Assembly (NCBI GenBank): GCA_029263315.1
Contig: JAJCXR010000021.1
Coordinates: 1 to 64,000 of the forward strand
DNA from: Acidobacteriota bacterium
Lineage (GTDB): Bacteria > Acidobacteriota > Thermoanaerobaculia > Multivoradales > J023
Length of the DNA stretch: 64,000 bases
Reading direction: 5' to 3'
Position 1 is the stretch's first letter, and each line of letters opens with the position of its first letter. The position numbers and the translations under genes are program-made. Positions 16,617-26,699 of this stretch are shown one piece after another. The notes under the pieces were generated by a model. It was not told the origin of the DNA. It worked only from the letters and a program-made list of their open reading frames with translations, and did not search any database.

Positions 16617-17582
16617 ATGGCCCACACCATTGCAGCAGCCATCTACGACGGCCTCCTCGCCTTCGAATACAGCATTGCCAGGGAGATCCTCGGTCTCGAC
16701 CGCCGGGAGCTGACCCCAGGCTGGTACAACTTCCTACCCTGTCGCGTCGAAGACGGTCCGTTGGCTTCCAGCCATGGTTTGGAGATCTGGCCCACCGGCA
16801 CCCTGCAAGACCTCGTGCAGGCCGAAACGGTGCTCATCGCCGGCTGGCGCCAGCCCTTGGAGCGCCCACCGGAAGCGTTCCTGGACGCCCTGCGCCAAGC
16901 CCACGACCGGGGCGCCCGGCTGGTCTCCATCTGCACCGGAGTCTTCACCCTGGCCCATGCCGGCTTGCTCGAGGGCCGTCGCGCCACCACCCACTGGCTA
17001 CATTCCGAGGCCCTGAGCCAAGCCTTTCCGCGCATCCATGTCGAACCCGACGCCCTCTACCTGCACGACACCCAAGACGGCCGACAGATCTCCACCTCCG
17101 CCGGTTGCGCTGCCGGTCTCGACCTATGCCTGGCCCTGGTGCGGGACGACTTCGGCATCAAGATCGCCAATACCATCGCCCGCCGCATGGTCGCCCCAGC
17201 CCACCGCGACGGCGGCCAATGCCAATACGCCGAGCCACCCGATGACGCCTCCCAAGGCGATTCCCTCAGCCAAGTGCTCGACTGGATGATCGGTCACCTG
17301 CACGAGGAGTTGGTCATGTCCGACGTCGCCAAGCGTTTTGGTTTCTCGTTGCGCACCTTCCAGCGACGTTTCAAGGAGATCACCGGCTCGACACCCCATG
17401 GATGGTTGGTGCAACAACGGCTCGTCAAGGCCAGAGAGCTCTTGGAGTCCACCGATCTCAACGTCGAGGTCATCGCCGGACGCTGTGGGCTAGGCACGGC
17501 GGTCAACCTTAGGAAGCACTTGAGCCGCCATCTTGGGACGACGCCACGGGCCTATCGTTCGACGTTTCGGGCGGTGGCTTGA
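16617..17582 (+). CDS. GlxA/FtrA-type transcription regulator (DJ-1/PfpI plus AraC HTH)
   Basis: The product has 321 residues. Residues about 1-190 form a DJ-1/PfpI-like domain with the nucleophile-elbow motif SICTGVFTLAHAGLLEGRRATTHW. Residues about 215-320 form an AraC-type double helix-turn-helix (SDVAKRFGFSLRTFQRRFKE; IAGRCGLGTAVNLRKHLSRHLGTTPRAYR). Regulators of this build sense small metabolites with the first domain and activate catabolic or transport genes. It starts 49 bases after the EamA gene in the same direction and may regulate that transporter. Confidence 0.88.
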   Translation: MAHTIAAAIYDGLLAFEYSIAREILGLDRRELTPGWYNFLPCRVEDGPLASSHGLEIWPTGTLQDLVQAETVLIAGWRQPLERPPEAFLDALRQAHDRGARLVSICTGVFTLAHAGLLEGRRATTHWLHSEALSQAFPRIHVEPDALYLHDTQDGRQISTSAGCAAGLDLCLALVRDDFGIKIANTIARRMVAPAHRDGGQCQYAEPPDDASQGDSLSQVLDWMIGHLHEELVMSDVAKRFGFSLRTFQRRFKEITGSTPHGWLVQQRLVKARELLESTDLNVEVIAGRCGLGTAVNLRKHLSRHLGTTPRAYRSTFRAVA

Positions 17583-17598
17583 GCCTCATTCCTCTAAA

Positions 17599-18924
17599 TC
17601 AGTTCCCGAGCTCCACCGCCAGGATCTTCTCTTGGTCCCGTAGATAGAGGGTCGTGCCCACCAGGGTCGGCAGGGTCCAAGCCACCGGTTCGACGACGGG
17701 GGTCTGTGCTAAGAGCTCAAAGGCTTCCGGCGTCACCTTGGCCAGGGCCAGCTGGCCGGTTTCGTCGAGAAAGAGGAGCTTGTCTTCGGCCCAGAGGGCT
17801 TGCGCCTTGTGGAAACCTCGCTGACGCCATAGGAGCTCGCCGTCGCGCCAACGCAGGGCGGCCAGGTAGGAGGTATTGTTACCGCCAAAAGAACCGTAGA
17901 TGTGGTCGCCGTGGGCGATGAGGGTCCAATGGGAGGCCCTGAGCTTGGCATCGAACCACACTTCCTCGACCTGCACACCTTCGGTTCCGTCGCTCAAGGC
18001 GAGCAAGCGACCGCCGCCGGAAGGGAATTGGCTGCTGATGAACAGATGCCGATCGTCGACGGCCACCGCCGGTGTCAAATGGTTGCCGTTGTTGAATTCG
18101 ATGGCGTGTTTCCACAGGGTCGTGCCGTCGGACGGGTCGAGGGCGACCACCCCCTCAGGCTCGAAATAAAGATACTGCGGGCGCTGCAAAAGCTCGGCGA
18201 TGACCGGTTGGGCGTAGCTCACACCCCCCGGCTCGCTTTGCCAGCGGACGGCCCCGTCGGAAGGGTCGAGGCCGACAACCGCCGCTTGATCACCGCCCAC
18301 CAGGGCGAGGATGCCACCCTCGTAGGCGACGGGATTGCCCGAGTAGCCATATTCCTCGACCCGTGGCAGGCGCCCAAAGTCAGCCGGCAAGTCCCGCTGC
18401 CAACGGAGGGTCCCGTCTTCGAGCTCCAGGCCCTGGACAACACCGTCGATACCGATGGTGATCATCGTGCCGAGACTGATCAGCGGTGTGGCGTTGGGCC
18501 CCAGGCCGAAGCCCTGATACATGTCCGGCCACAGGCTGTGACCCCGCCGATGCTGCCACACCGTCTCACCGCTGGCGGCGTCAAAGGCGACGGCCACCTC
18601 CTCTTCGCCCTCGAGATAGGTGGTGTAGAGCGTCCCGTCGAGGTAGAGGATCGAGGCGTAACCTTTGCCTAAAGGTCGTTGCCAGCGCACCGGCGGACCT
18701 GCTTCAGGCCAGCTTTCCGCCAAGGGTGCGCCGGCGTGGACGACAAAGTCGCCGGAAGGCCCGCCCCAGGACGTCCACGAGGTGGTGGCGGCTGGCGCAC
18801 TGGATTGCGGTTGCGGTGCCGAAGCCGAGGGTTCGGGCGGACGATCACAGGCAACCAACAAGCCCAGCAGCCCGAAGAACCCTAGTACAAACGTGGAAGG
18901 GTTGGAACGAGCTGTCTGGATCAT
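17599..18924 (-). CDS. PQQ-like beta-propeller lipoprotein
   Basis: The product has 441 residues; AAGGAGGTG stands five bases before the ATG. The signal ends in the lipobox LLVACDR. Repeated blade motifs (GETVWQHRRG, GTLRWQRDLP, GAVRWQSEPG, GTTLWKHAIE, GELLWRQRG) define an eight-bladed PQQ/BamB-like propeller; no PQQ or metal active site of a dehydrogenase is evident, so a structural or binding role is more likely. It lies 69 bases downstream of the 2091-residue protein on the same strand and is probably the last gene of that operon. Confidence 0.85.
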   Translation of the reverse strand: MIQTARSNPSTFVLGFFGLLGLLVACDRPPEPSASAPQPQSSAPAATTSWTSWGGPSGDFVVHAGAPLAESWPEAGPPVRWQRPLGKGYASILYLDGTLYTTYLEGEEEVAVAFDAASGETVWQHRRGHSLWPDMYQGFGLGPNATPLISLGTMITIGIDGVVQGLELEDGTLRWQRDLPADFGRLPRVEEYGYSGNPVAYEGGILALVGGDQAAVVGLDPSDGAVRWQSEPGGVSYAQPVIAELLQRPQYLYFEPEGVVALDPSDGTTLWKHAIEFNNGNHLTPAVAVDDRHLFISSQFPSGGGRLLALSDGTEGVQVEEVWFDAKLRASHWTLIAHGDHIYGSFGGNNTSYLAALRWRDGELLWRQRGFHKAQALWAEDKLLFLDETGQLALAKVTPEAFELLAQTPVVEPVAWTLPTLVGTTLYLRDQEKILAVELGN

Positions 18925-18993
18925 GACCCACCTCCTTCACCTAGGGTGTCACAAGGAACCGCGACTCGGGCCTGACCGCCGTGACTTAACCAC

Positions 18994-21900
18994 CTATCGA
19001 CACAGTAGCCCCTGCCCCACGTCGAGGTGGCCGCTAGCCAGACCGCCGCTGCGTCGTTGTTGGAAGTAGAGGCTCACCAAATCCCGAAGACAGGCTTCGG
19101 GCGGGACGACCCTAGGACAGGCACGGCCAAAAGCCTTCGAGTCGACCTGGTACCAGTCCGACACTAGATCGACGAGCCCGGTGAGCTCGAAGATGGTGCT
19201 GCCGGCCGGGACGCAGGAGACGGGAAGCGCCGCCCACAGGTGCTGAGAATCCACTAGAAAGACACCGGCCCGGCCCGCCCCCCAGAGACTCGCTTCGGGG
19301 TGCTGGCGTAGGAAATCCCGTCCGCCGTGCAGCAAGTCCCCACGGCGCCGGGTGGCCTCGGGACCGTCGCCGAAGAGCTCTTGCAGATCGCTCTCCGCCA
19401 CGGGGCCGAGCCCTCGCCAGCTGTCACCGAGGTCGATGGCGAGGTCGACGGGCGCTCGCGCAGCACCGACGGTCTGCGCCAGGCGTAGGCCATCGCGCAG
19501 CCACAGACGTGAGGTCGGCAACTCGGCGCCACGCCACCAGGAGAGGAAACGCCTCAAGTCGGTCTCACTGGCCTCGGCCCGTAGGCCTGCAAGCCCCCAA
19601 AGGTGGCCCACTGACGGTTGCTCATCCTGCAAGAAAACAACCCGGTGGGGCAACCCGGGGCTGGGCCGAAAACCCACCACCGGCGGCACGTGGTCGCTGA
19701 GCAGGAAGGGACGAGCGAGATCCATACGGGCCGCCGCCCCGCTGCCCGGCGGTGGTAGTGGCGTAGGTAGCCGGGAATTTGCGGCGCCCGGAACGGCGAG
19801 GTCGGGCATGCCAACCCCGTTCAGGATCTCGACAAAAAGCCGCCACCTGGGTTGTTGCAAGCTCTCGCCATCGAGCTTGGCCAGGTCGGAGGCGCAGATG
19901 CCCACGGAAGCGGGATTCCAGGTGGCAAGACGCAAGGTCGCCTCCGAATCCCCCTGATAAAAAACGACTCGGCTCTGATCCGAGGGCGCACAGGGGGTAT
20001 CCGTCAGCTGGTCCGCTGCATCGTCGGCGGCCAAGGCCTGAACATAGCGCCCGCCGGTGACCATCAAGCGCTTGCCCGTTCCCCGGCAGTTACCCTGGGC
20101 GTCGCAGGTAAAGTGCTCGCTGAAACCGGGGCGATCTTTTCCGTGTACCAGAGTCACCCGCTGCGGCGCCTTGCCCGACTCGCTGGCCACCAGGGCAAGC
20201 AGGGCGCCCTCCATCTCCAGCTCGTAGCACACCGTCCCCGGCGGGTCGAGATCACCGACGATGCCACCGCCGGGTTGCGAAGGCGGAGGGTCCGGTTTGT
20301 CGTCGACCAGGTCCTCGGTCACGGGCGCCGAGCAATCCGGCGCTGTGCATTTGGGTACCGTGCACTCGGGCGCGGTGCACTCGATCACATCGGAACCTGG
20401 ATTCTTGCCGGGAGGCAGAGAGAAATCGCCGCCTTCTCCAAGCACTTCGCCATCACCCTTCTCCCCGTCGTCGTCGTCGTCGTCGTCCCCGTTGTCGTCG
20501 TCCCCGTCGTCGTCGCCTCCCTTTCCGCCATCCCCACCGCTGGCTTCGCCACCGCCCGGTCCGAAGGAGCCAAAGGGATTGATCTGCAAATTGCCATCGA
20601 GAATGGCCTCGATCATCGCCTGCAAGTCGAGATCCGGCACCAGGGCGCTGAGAATCAGCTCCAGGATCTTGTCCGGCGTCAGCTCCTGGGGGGTCGGCAC
20701 CACCAGGGTGAGGTCGATCCCCAGGACGGTGAGGGTCAGGCTAGCGGAGCGGGGCACCACCCGCAGGCGCAGCCCCCCGAGGGAGAAACCCCCCAAGGCG
20801 AAGGCCTTCAGGTCAGCCCGTAGCCGGGCGTCGCGGAAGGCCTCCCGGGTCTCGAGCTCGGCATCGCCTTTGAGAATGCCAACGTCGAATTCACCCACGG
20901 CGGTGATCTGCTGGTTGCCGTAGTCGAGACGGAAGGAGCCACTGGCCAAGGGAATGCGGAAGACTTCCACCCTGCCGCTACCGGAAAGCGTCTGCGCCTC
21001 TCCGTCCAACAGCACCTTCACTTCGATCAAGATGATGGACGACAGGGCACCACCGATGGAGAGCTCCGTCGAAAAATGGAAGGGCGGCTCGAGATTCACT
21101 TGGGTGGTGCTGCGCCCCACTTCCAGGACACTGAACAACACCGCCCGGCCGTCGAGGGAGAAACGGGCCGGGTACTTCAAATCGAGGGTGAAGAGGCCAT
21201 GCACGAAGAAGATGGGCTTGAGGCCGGCGAAGGAGATCTTGGCCTCGATCTCCAAGAACCGCTGCGACAGGGTGCCCCCCACCTCATGCAACGAAAAAGG
21301 ACCGACAAAGAGAGGATCGGTGTTGACCACCAAGCCGATGCCGCCGTCGCTTTCCACCGTCACCCCACGGGGCTCAATCCGCAGGGGTGGCAAGATCAAG
21401 CGCATGCCTTCGCCCCAGATGCCGACGTTCGCCGCCACCCGCAATCCGACGGGCAGCTCGTTGGACCCGCTGAGGACGGACTGGCCGTGACGATCGATGA
21501 GCTCCAGCTGACGCAGGGTGAAGGCATCCCCCGGCGGTTGCGGCAGTTGCACCTGGCCCAGCCAGGTTCCGAGGTGGCGCAGCACCTCGTTCTTCAAATC
21601 GATATCCGACGTCAACTCGAGCTGGCCGCCGCGTAGCGGCACGCGGGCCTCGAAGGGCACCTCGATGAGCGGATCCTCTGAAATCTGGCTGCGACCCTTC
21701 AGCACCAAGCGCCCTCGGCCGTCGAACCGACATCCCCGCTGCAAGGTCACTAAGACATCGCCGCCCTCAAAGGTGCGGGGCAAAATAAGGCGATCGAAGG
21801 CCTGCAGCAGCGCCTGGTCGGCAGCCTGCCGCAAGGTCCGGTCGACGTCCTGCGCCTGCAGCCCACCGCTCCACGCCAGGAGCAGCGGCAGGCGCACCGC

Positions 21901-24900
21901 CACCCGATCGCCCCCCAGGCCCAAATCGATGGAGAGCTGGAGCTCGAGACCGACACCGCGATCATCCACCGTCGGCGCGGCGGTGGCGACGGTGACCCAA
22001 CTGCCGTTCCACTGCCCTTGCAGATGATCCTTCAAACCGCCCGCGTCGAAGGTGGCTTGGCGGTGGTCCAAACCCGTTTGCGGATCGAGCAACAGGCCTC
22101 TCAGGCGCGGTGCCGGGCTCCCCAGACCGTCAAAGCGCAGGCCGAAGCTCCAAGGACCGAGGTTCTCGACATCGCAAGGGTCCGGCTGCTCCGTCACTGC
22201 GCCGATACCGGAGGCCACATCGGCCAGGGCCTGGTCTCGGGCCTGACAGACAGCGTCGACGGTGCCTGCGATGGCGGCCGTCGCCTCCGTCGTCAAGGCC
22301 GTTTCCGCTCCATCGACGGCCTCCTGTGCCTTGTCTTGCAGGGCCTTGTCTTGCAGGGCCTTGGCTTGCGCCGCCAGGGACTGCGGCAGAGCCTCCAGGG
22401 TCTCGATCTGCTCCAACCAACCACTTTCCGCCAGGCGCTGCTCGAGCTCTTGCCGAAGCACGACATCGTCCACCGCCAGGGCGATGTCGAGGCCGTCGCT
22501 GGACAGCCCCAGCCGCTCGACGGAGACCTCCACCGGCAAGGCCCCCAGCTGGTGCAACTTGGACTCGGCCCAGGCGCGGAGGCGTTCGTTGCCGGCGGCG
22601 TCGAGCTCGAAGCGCCAGCCACCGTCGTCCCGTCGCTGCACCTCGACGCTCAACCCCCACTGCTGGCCGAAGGGCAGGTTGAGCTCCGCACCCCGCAATT
22701 GCAACCCCTGCGCGGTGCTCCAAAGGATCTCAGAGCAGCGCAGGGTGACGCCACCGGGCATCAACAACGTATCGGGGTCTTCGATGCGCAAGCCTTGACC
22801 GTCGAGACGGCCATAACCCAAGCGGCCCAAGCCGTCCACCTGCACGTCGAGGCGCCAGCCGCCGTTTGCCGCCATGGCCGGCCCCAAAGCGCTTAAACTG
22901 CCGCTAGCGTCGAGGCGCTGCAGCCAAGCCCCCAAGGGTGGAGTTACGTCGACTTCGAGCAGCGGCTCGGCGCCGCCGTCGATACCCCGCAAACGAATCT
23001 CCACCGCAGCACCGGTCAGGGGCGGCGGCAGATCAGCAGCCCGCGGACGCCAAATCACGGTCCCCTGCCGCAGCTGAATCTCCGACGGCAAGGGCGAAGG
23101 CCAGCCCTGCACCGTCGTTTGAGCGTCGTCGAAGACGGCCTGAAGTGCCGCCACCGCCCGTTGCGCCAGCTCGTCGGCGCGCTCCACCAGGGCTTCGGCG
23201 GCGATCTGTCGTGCTGCTGCAGCCAGCTTCGAGCCGAGGTCCGGATCGTCGACGCCGCCGACAAGCCGACAGCCCGACGACGGCGCCGCCTTGGCGAGCA
23301 CCTGCACTTGCAAACAGCTACCCAGTATCTCGAGATGTAAAGCGCCCCAGCCGTCCCCTTGCAGGCCACCGGCGGAGGCCAGCCAGCGGCCATCGAAACC
23401 GAGCCGTTGGGCCATGGCGCGCCAGGCGGCCGGGTCCTCGAGCTGGGCCGTGCTGCCCGCCAGGCTGGTGACCAAAGCCTGGCCCAGATGCTCGACGTAA
23501 TCTCCCCTTGGCACCTGCGGGTCCATCCGGGGTCGCGGCACGACAAACCGTAGACCGCTGTCCAATTGCTCGCCGAGCAGCTCTTCTGTCTCCGGCGACT
23601 GGCGTATCTCCGGCGGCCGGCGCAGCTCTACCCGCCAACGCAGGGGCGCATCGTGCGCCAACGCCGCAGTCTCTCCGGAGATGGGCGCCCCGTCATGGGC
23701 CACCCACAGGTACCAGCCCCGGTCGGGGACCGGCCCGAGGGGGAATCCCTGCCGCCAGGCTTCGGCACGACGCCACAGGCGCCACAAGCCGTCGAAGGAC
23801 TGGCTCAGGGCAGCGAGCTGTTCGGGGCTGAGCAACGCCCAGGGTAGGGCGCCGGCGGCAGTGGTCCCGGCCCCTAGGTCCACCACGGCGGCGCCCGCGG
23901 TGGCGTCCGCGGCGATACCAGCTGCGATATCCGGGGCGAGATCCGCAGCGGCCAAGATCTTGCCAATGCGTTCCTCGAAATCCTGGCGCGGACCGTCTTG
24001 CAGACCCTCGACATAAAGACCCAGACGGCGCCCCCCATGGCTCAGGGCGTCGCCCTGCAACCACAGAAGGGCCATCCACCGCGGGTCCCTGGCCAGCGCA
24101 GGGTCCCCCAGGGGCAGCGGACCGTCTCCTTGCAGCAGGCCGATCAGCCGTTCCCCCTGCTGACGCCAGGCATCGAGGGACGGTGCCCCCTCCAGCTGCC
24201 CCGGCAAGGACTGCAACAGCTCCCGGCTCTCCAGATAGCGGCCCCGCAACCAGCCTTGGAAATCGGCATAGCGCTGACGCAGCTGGTCGGGGTCTGGAGA
24301 TGACGCCAACGGCTGGAACCTCGTCCACTCCAACGCCAACTGGCTGGGCCCCTTGGGCACTGCGACCTGTGACATCCCGTCGTCCGATGTCCCGCCGTCG
24401 GACTGCTGCGCCACCGGCGGCGCTTCCTCGGGCGTCGTCAACGAGCGATCGAAACACAGAGCCGTGGCCCTGGTGTGGGCCGAGCCCAGGTCCAGGAGGG
24501 CGCGCATGCGATCGTCCTCCCCCAGAACCTCGCCGCAGGCCGGCTTCAGAGCCTCACTCAGGGGTCGCCAACGGGCCTCGTCACTGTCAATATCACTGTC
24601 ATCCTCCTTAGAGGACCGGCCCCTCCGGCAAAGGGTTTGCCACTCGGCATTGCCCCGGAGCTTGCTCCACATGGCGCCCAGAGCATCCCCATCATGAGTG
24701 GCGTCCTTGCCCTCCGCAGTCTCCATGGAATATCGCGCCCAGGCCCTGCCCAGGGCCTCCGCTGCGTCCAAGGCACGGCGTTCCTTCCCCGGCAGCCGAC
24801 ACTGATCCACCAGGGCAAAGGCCTGCTTGCGGGTGATTTCGATACGTTCGAGACGTTTGGCCAAGGCCTGCCCCAACTTCGGCCCATCGAAGTCGGCGAT

Positions 24901-25269
24901 CGGCCCCTGGGTGCAGTCGATCTCCTCCAGCCACGCCACCAAGGCCGACGCCTTGGCCTCGGAGGTCACCAGATAGGAGAGGTCGTCATCGTTCAACCGG
25001 CCCTCGAGGAGGCGCAGGGCCCGTTCGATGTGGAGTCGATCGATGCCGGTGGTCTGGCCGAGGGCCGGTGACGGCAGGCCGCCCACCTGAGCACCGGCGA
25101 CACCTTGGGCAACGGCGACATTGGCCACTACGGGAAGCAGCAGCAGCCAGTTGAGCAGGATGGCGAACCGCTGCCGACCACGGCGTGACCCGCGGATCGC
25201 AGCACCGCGCGGGACACGGCACCGGGCACACCCCGGCAGTCCGCTCACCCAAAGCTCAAAGGTGGACAT
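18994..25269 (-). CDS. Giant (2091-residue) exported envelope protein of unknown family
   Basis: The ATG at 25269 is preceded by AGGAG at 8 bases and overlaps the end of the ExbD-like gene. A long basic N-region leads into a hydrophobic export segment (RFAILLNWLLLLPVVANVAVAQ, residues 34-55). Residues about 60-700 are helix-rich; a coiled-coil stretch (KALQDKALQDKAQEAVDGAE) lies near residue 970. Residues about 1070-1570 are amphipathic beta-strands with many hydrophobic/glycine alternations (GLRLRVVPRSASLTLTVLG), recalling AsmA/TamB-like lipid-bridge proteins, a resemblance by eye only. A linker at about 1575-1610 is nearly all Asp/Gly, and cysteine repeats follow (ECTVPKCTAPDC). A cysteine-containing globular region of about 400 residues ends it. 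The context (TolQ- and ExbD-like genes) suggests a force-driven envelope machine. Confidence 0.85.
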   Translation of the reverse strand: MSTFELWVSGLPGCARCRVPRGAAIRGSRRGRQRFAILLNWLLLLPVVANVAVAQGVAGAQVGGLPSPALGQTTGIDRLHIERALRLLEGRLNDDDLSYLVTSEAKASALVAWLEEIDCTQGPIADFDGPKLGQALAKRLERIEITRKQAFALVDQCRLPGKERRALDAAEALGRAWARYSMETAEGKDATHDGDALGAMWSKLRGNAEWQTLCRRGRSSKEDDSDIDSDEARWRPLSEALKPACGEVLGEDDRMRALLDLGSAHTRATALCFDRSLTTPEEAPPVAQQSDGGTSDDGMSQVAVPKGPSQLALEWTRFQPLASSPDPDQLRQRYADFQGWLRGRYLESRELLQSLPGQLEGAPSLDAWRQQGERLIGLLQGDGPLPLGDPALARDPRWMALLWLQGDALSHGGRRLGLYVEGLQDGPRQDFEERIGKILAAADLAPDIAAGIAADATAGAAVVDLGAGTTAAGALPWALLSPEQLAALSQSFDGLWRLWRRAEAWRQGFPLGPVPDRGWYLWVAHDGAPISGETAALAHDAPLRWRVELRRPPEIRQSPETEELLGEQLDSGLRFVVPRPRMDPQVPRGDYVEHLGQALVTSLAGSTAQLEDPAAWRAMAQRLGFDGRWLASAGGLQGDGWGALHLEILGSCLQVQVLAKAAPSSGCRLVGGVDDPDLGSKLAAAARQIAAEALVERADELAQRAVAALQAVFDDAQTTVQGWPSPLPSEIQLRQGTVIWRPRAADLPPPLTGAAVEIRLRGIDGGAEPLLEVDVTPPLGAWLQRLDASGSLSALGPAMAANGGWRLDVQVDGLGRLGYGRLDGQGLRIEDPDTLLMPGGVTLRCSEILWSTAQGLQLRGAELNLPFGQQWGLSVEVQRRDDGGWRFELDAAGNERLRAWAESKLHQLGALPVEVSVERLGLSSDGLDIALAVDDVVLRQELEQRLAESGWLEQIETLEALPQSLAAQAKALQDKALQDKAQEAVDGAETALTTEATAAIAGTVDAVCQARDQALADVASGIGAVTEQPDPCDVENLGPWSFGLRFDGLGSPAPRLRGLLLDPQTGLDHRQATFDAGGLKDHLQGQWNGSWVTVATAAPTVDDRGVGLELQLSIDLGLGGDRVAVRLPLLLAWSGGLQAQDVDRTLRQAADQALLQAFDRLILPRTFEGGDVLVTLQRGCRFDGRGRLVLKGRSQISEDPLIEVPFEARVPLRGGQLELTSDIDLKNEVLRHLGTWLGQVQLPQPPGDAFTLRQLELIDRHGQSVLSGSNELPVGLRVAANVGIWGEGMRLILPPLRIEPRGVTVESDGGIGLVVNTDPLFVGPFSLHEVGGTLSQRFLEIEAKISFAGLKPIFFVHGLFTLDLKYPARFSLDGRAVLFSVLEVGRSTTQVNLEPPFHFSTELSIGGALSSIILIEVKVLLDGEAQTLSGSGRVEVFRIPLASGSFRLDYGNQQITAVGEFDVGILKGDAELETREAFRDARLRADLKAFALGGFSLGGLRLRVVPRSASLTLTVLGIDLTLVVPTPQELTPDKILELILSALVPDLDLQAMIEAILDGNLQINPFGSFGPGGGEASGGDGGKGGDDDGDDDNGDDDDDDDGEKGDGEVLGEGGDFSLPPGKNPGSDVIECTAPECTVPKCTAPDCSAPVTEDLVDDKPDPPPSQPGGGIVGDLDPPGTVCYELEMEGALLALVASESGKAPQRVTLVHGKDRPGFSEHFTCDAQGNCRGTGKRLMVTGGRYVQALAADDAADQLTDTPCAPSDQSRVVFYQGDSEATLRLATWNPASVGICASDLAKLDGESLQQPRWRLFVEILNGVGMPDLAVPGAANSRLPTPLPPPGSGAAARMDLARPFLLSDHVPPVVGFRPSPGLPHRVVFLQDEQPSVGHLWGLAGLRAEASETDLRRFLSWWRGAELPTSRLWLRDGLRLAQTVGAARAPVDLAIDLGDSWRGLGPVAESDLQELFGDGPEATRRRGDLLHGGRDFLRQHPEASLWGAGRAGVFLVDSQHLWAALPVSCVPAGSTIFELTGLVDLVSDWYQVDSKAFGRACPRVVPPEACLRDLVSLYFQQRRSGGLASGHLDVGQGLLCR
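20467..20515 (-). repeat. Trinucleotide repeat coding the Asp-rich linker of the giant protein
   Basis: Runs of GTC (GAC on the coding strand) give DDDGDDDNGDDDDDDDG. Such runs can change length by slippage, so the linker length may vary between strains. An acidic linker of this kind often binds calcium or keeps domains apart. Confidence 0.7.
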
Positions 25270-25891
25270 CGAAGGTCTCCTTGAAGAAGTGGGTTTGGTA
25301 GCTGGGAATGATCAGGGAGCGGGGCTCGCCCTTCGCCCCGGGATAGTGCTCCTCCAACTCCAGCTCGAGGCGCTTGCCAAGCAAAGATCGACGGTTGGGT
25401 TCGTGCCCCAAAACCCCGTCGCCGTCGAGGCCTGACAGGTCGATGGCGGCCGGAAAAATAGTCACCTCGTAGGATCCCGTCGGCAGCCCCCGCAAACTGA
25501 CGTTGACGTAGCCGCCGTCGCCGCTCTGCAGGGGACCCGCCAAGACCTGGCTGCGGATGCCGGGATCGGTGATCGGCAACCGTTCCTCACCGCCGATCCA
25601 GCGCGCCGTCCAGGTGGCGTCCCCGATGCCCTCGACCTTGACGCTGAGCTGTAGGCGGTTCAGCAACCGCCGCAGCGCCTCCTGTTCCGCCGTCGGCAGA
25701 TCCGCCATGCCAGCCACCCTGAAGGTCAAATCGAGATTGAGGAAGGAACGCTCCTCCGCTTGCCGTCGACTTCCGGAGAGCAGGGCGAAGACCATGGCCA
25801 AGACAATGACCCCGCCGAAGGCGCAGGACAGGAGATCCAGCAACGACAAACCGAAGGCCGGCGTGGCGCCCCGTGATCGACGCCGACTCAT
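25256..25891 (-). CDS. ExbD/TolR-like membrane protein, second copy
   Basis: The product has 211 residues. One N-terminal membrane helix, FGLSLLDLLSCAFGGVIVLAMVF (residues 13-35), is followed by a periplasmic domain of about 170 residues with beta character (LNLDLTFRVAG, YVNVSLRGLPTGSYEVTIFP). The LLDLLSC segment aligns with the FIDVML of ExbD, so Asp19 could be the proton-bearing residue; the Ser-Cys-x-Phe-Gly-Gly that follows is unlike classical ExbD. The start ATG overlaps the stop of the previous ExbD-like gene and the stop lies within the giant-protein gene, all signs of translational coupling. Confidence 0.8.
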   Translation of the reverse strand: MSRRRSRGATPAFGLSLLDLLSCAFGGVIVLAMVFALLSGSRRQAEERSFLNLDLTFRVAGMADLPTAEQEALRRLLNRLQLSVKVEGIGDATWTARWIGGEERLPITDPGIRSQVLAGPLQSGDGGYVNVSLRGLPTGSYEVTIFPAAIDLSGLDGDGVLGHEPNRRSLLGKRLELELEEHYPGAKGEPRSLIIPSYQTHFFKETFDVHL

Positions 25892-26697
25892 GACCCCTCC
25901 GGCGAACAGGGGTCGAGGCCGGAGACCAGGGCATAGGACGCCCCCATCACCTCCACCGACAACCCCCGAGGCCCCACCACCTCGAGGTCCAGAGCTTGCA
26001 CATCGGCGTGGGTGGCGAGCTCGACACGGCAGCGGGAGGCGGGTCCGAGGGTGCTGCGATGGCTATCCCAGGCGCCGTCCAAAGTGGCCAAGGCTGCGAT
26101 CACCGGCGCTTTGACGATGCCGTGGGAGCACTCTTCGAGGCCCGAATACAAGGACTGCATGGCCCGCCGCCAGGCTTCCGGCGTGCGGCTGGACTCGAGG
26201 TCCTCGGTAACGGCCAGCAGCTGCCTGGCGACCCGCTGGTCATGGGGCGACACGCCCTCTCGAAATCCATACTCGCAAGCCCGCCGGCGCAGGTCCTCCA
26301 CCGCCGCCAGGGAGCCGCCCCCACGGCCGAGGGTCACCTCGAGCCGTCCTTGACCCTGCAATCCCCGCTGCAACAGGGACCAGTACAACTCGGCCTCAGC
26401 CCCTGCGGTGAGGTTGCGCCGCTCTTCGAAGCGGCTGGCGGTCGCACGTAAGACCTCGGGAACCTCCAAACGGACCTCGAAGGCATCGTCCACCCCGCCG
26501 GAGCACCGCACTCCGAGATGGAAGTAGGCCAGGTCCGGCGGCACCTCCTGGTCCGAGGGGCGGGGCGCCGGGGGTGCCGCCAAGGACTCGACCCGGGCCG
26601 AGAAGATGAGCATCAGCACCAGCACACCCCCCAGGCCGCAGGAGATCATGTCGAGAAACGACAGGCCGAAAACCTCGATGGTGGGACGCCGTGCCAT
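25888..26697 (-). CDS. ExbD/TolR-like membrane protein, first copy
   Basis: The product has 269 residues. The N-terminal helix is VFGLSFLDMISCGLGGVLVLMLIF (residues 9-32) with the same LD-x-x-SC-x-x-GG pattern as the second copy. The rest is an extracytoplasmic domain with a charged helical middle (RFEERRNLTAGAEAELYWSL) and cysteines. It begins 2 bases after the TolQ-like gene. Proteins of this pattern (SFLDxxxCGxGG) form a group that co-occurs with TolQ/MotA-like channels; the role proposed here is the plug/stator partner in a proton channel. Two non-identical copies may form a hetero-complex. Confidence 0.8.
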   Translation of the reverse strand: MARRPTIEVFGLSFLDMISCGLGGVLVLMLIFSARVESLAAPPAPRPSDQEVPPDLAYFHLGVRCSGGVDDAFEVRLEVPEVLRATASRFEERRNLTAGAEAELYWSLLQRGLQGQGRLEVTLGRGGGSLAAVEDLRRRACEYGFREGVSPHDQRVARQLLAVTEDLESSRTPEAWRRAMQSLYSGLEECSHGIVKAPVIAALATLDGAWDSHRSTLGPASRCRVELATHADVQALDLEVVGPRGLSVEVMGASYALVSGLDPCSPEGS

Positions 26698-26699
26698 GT

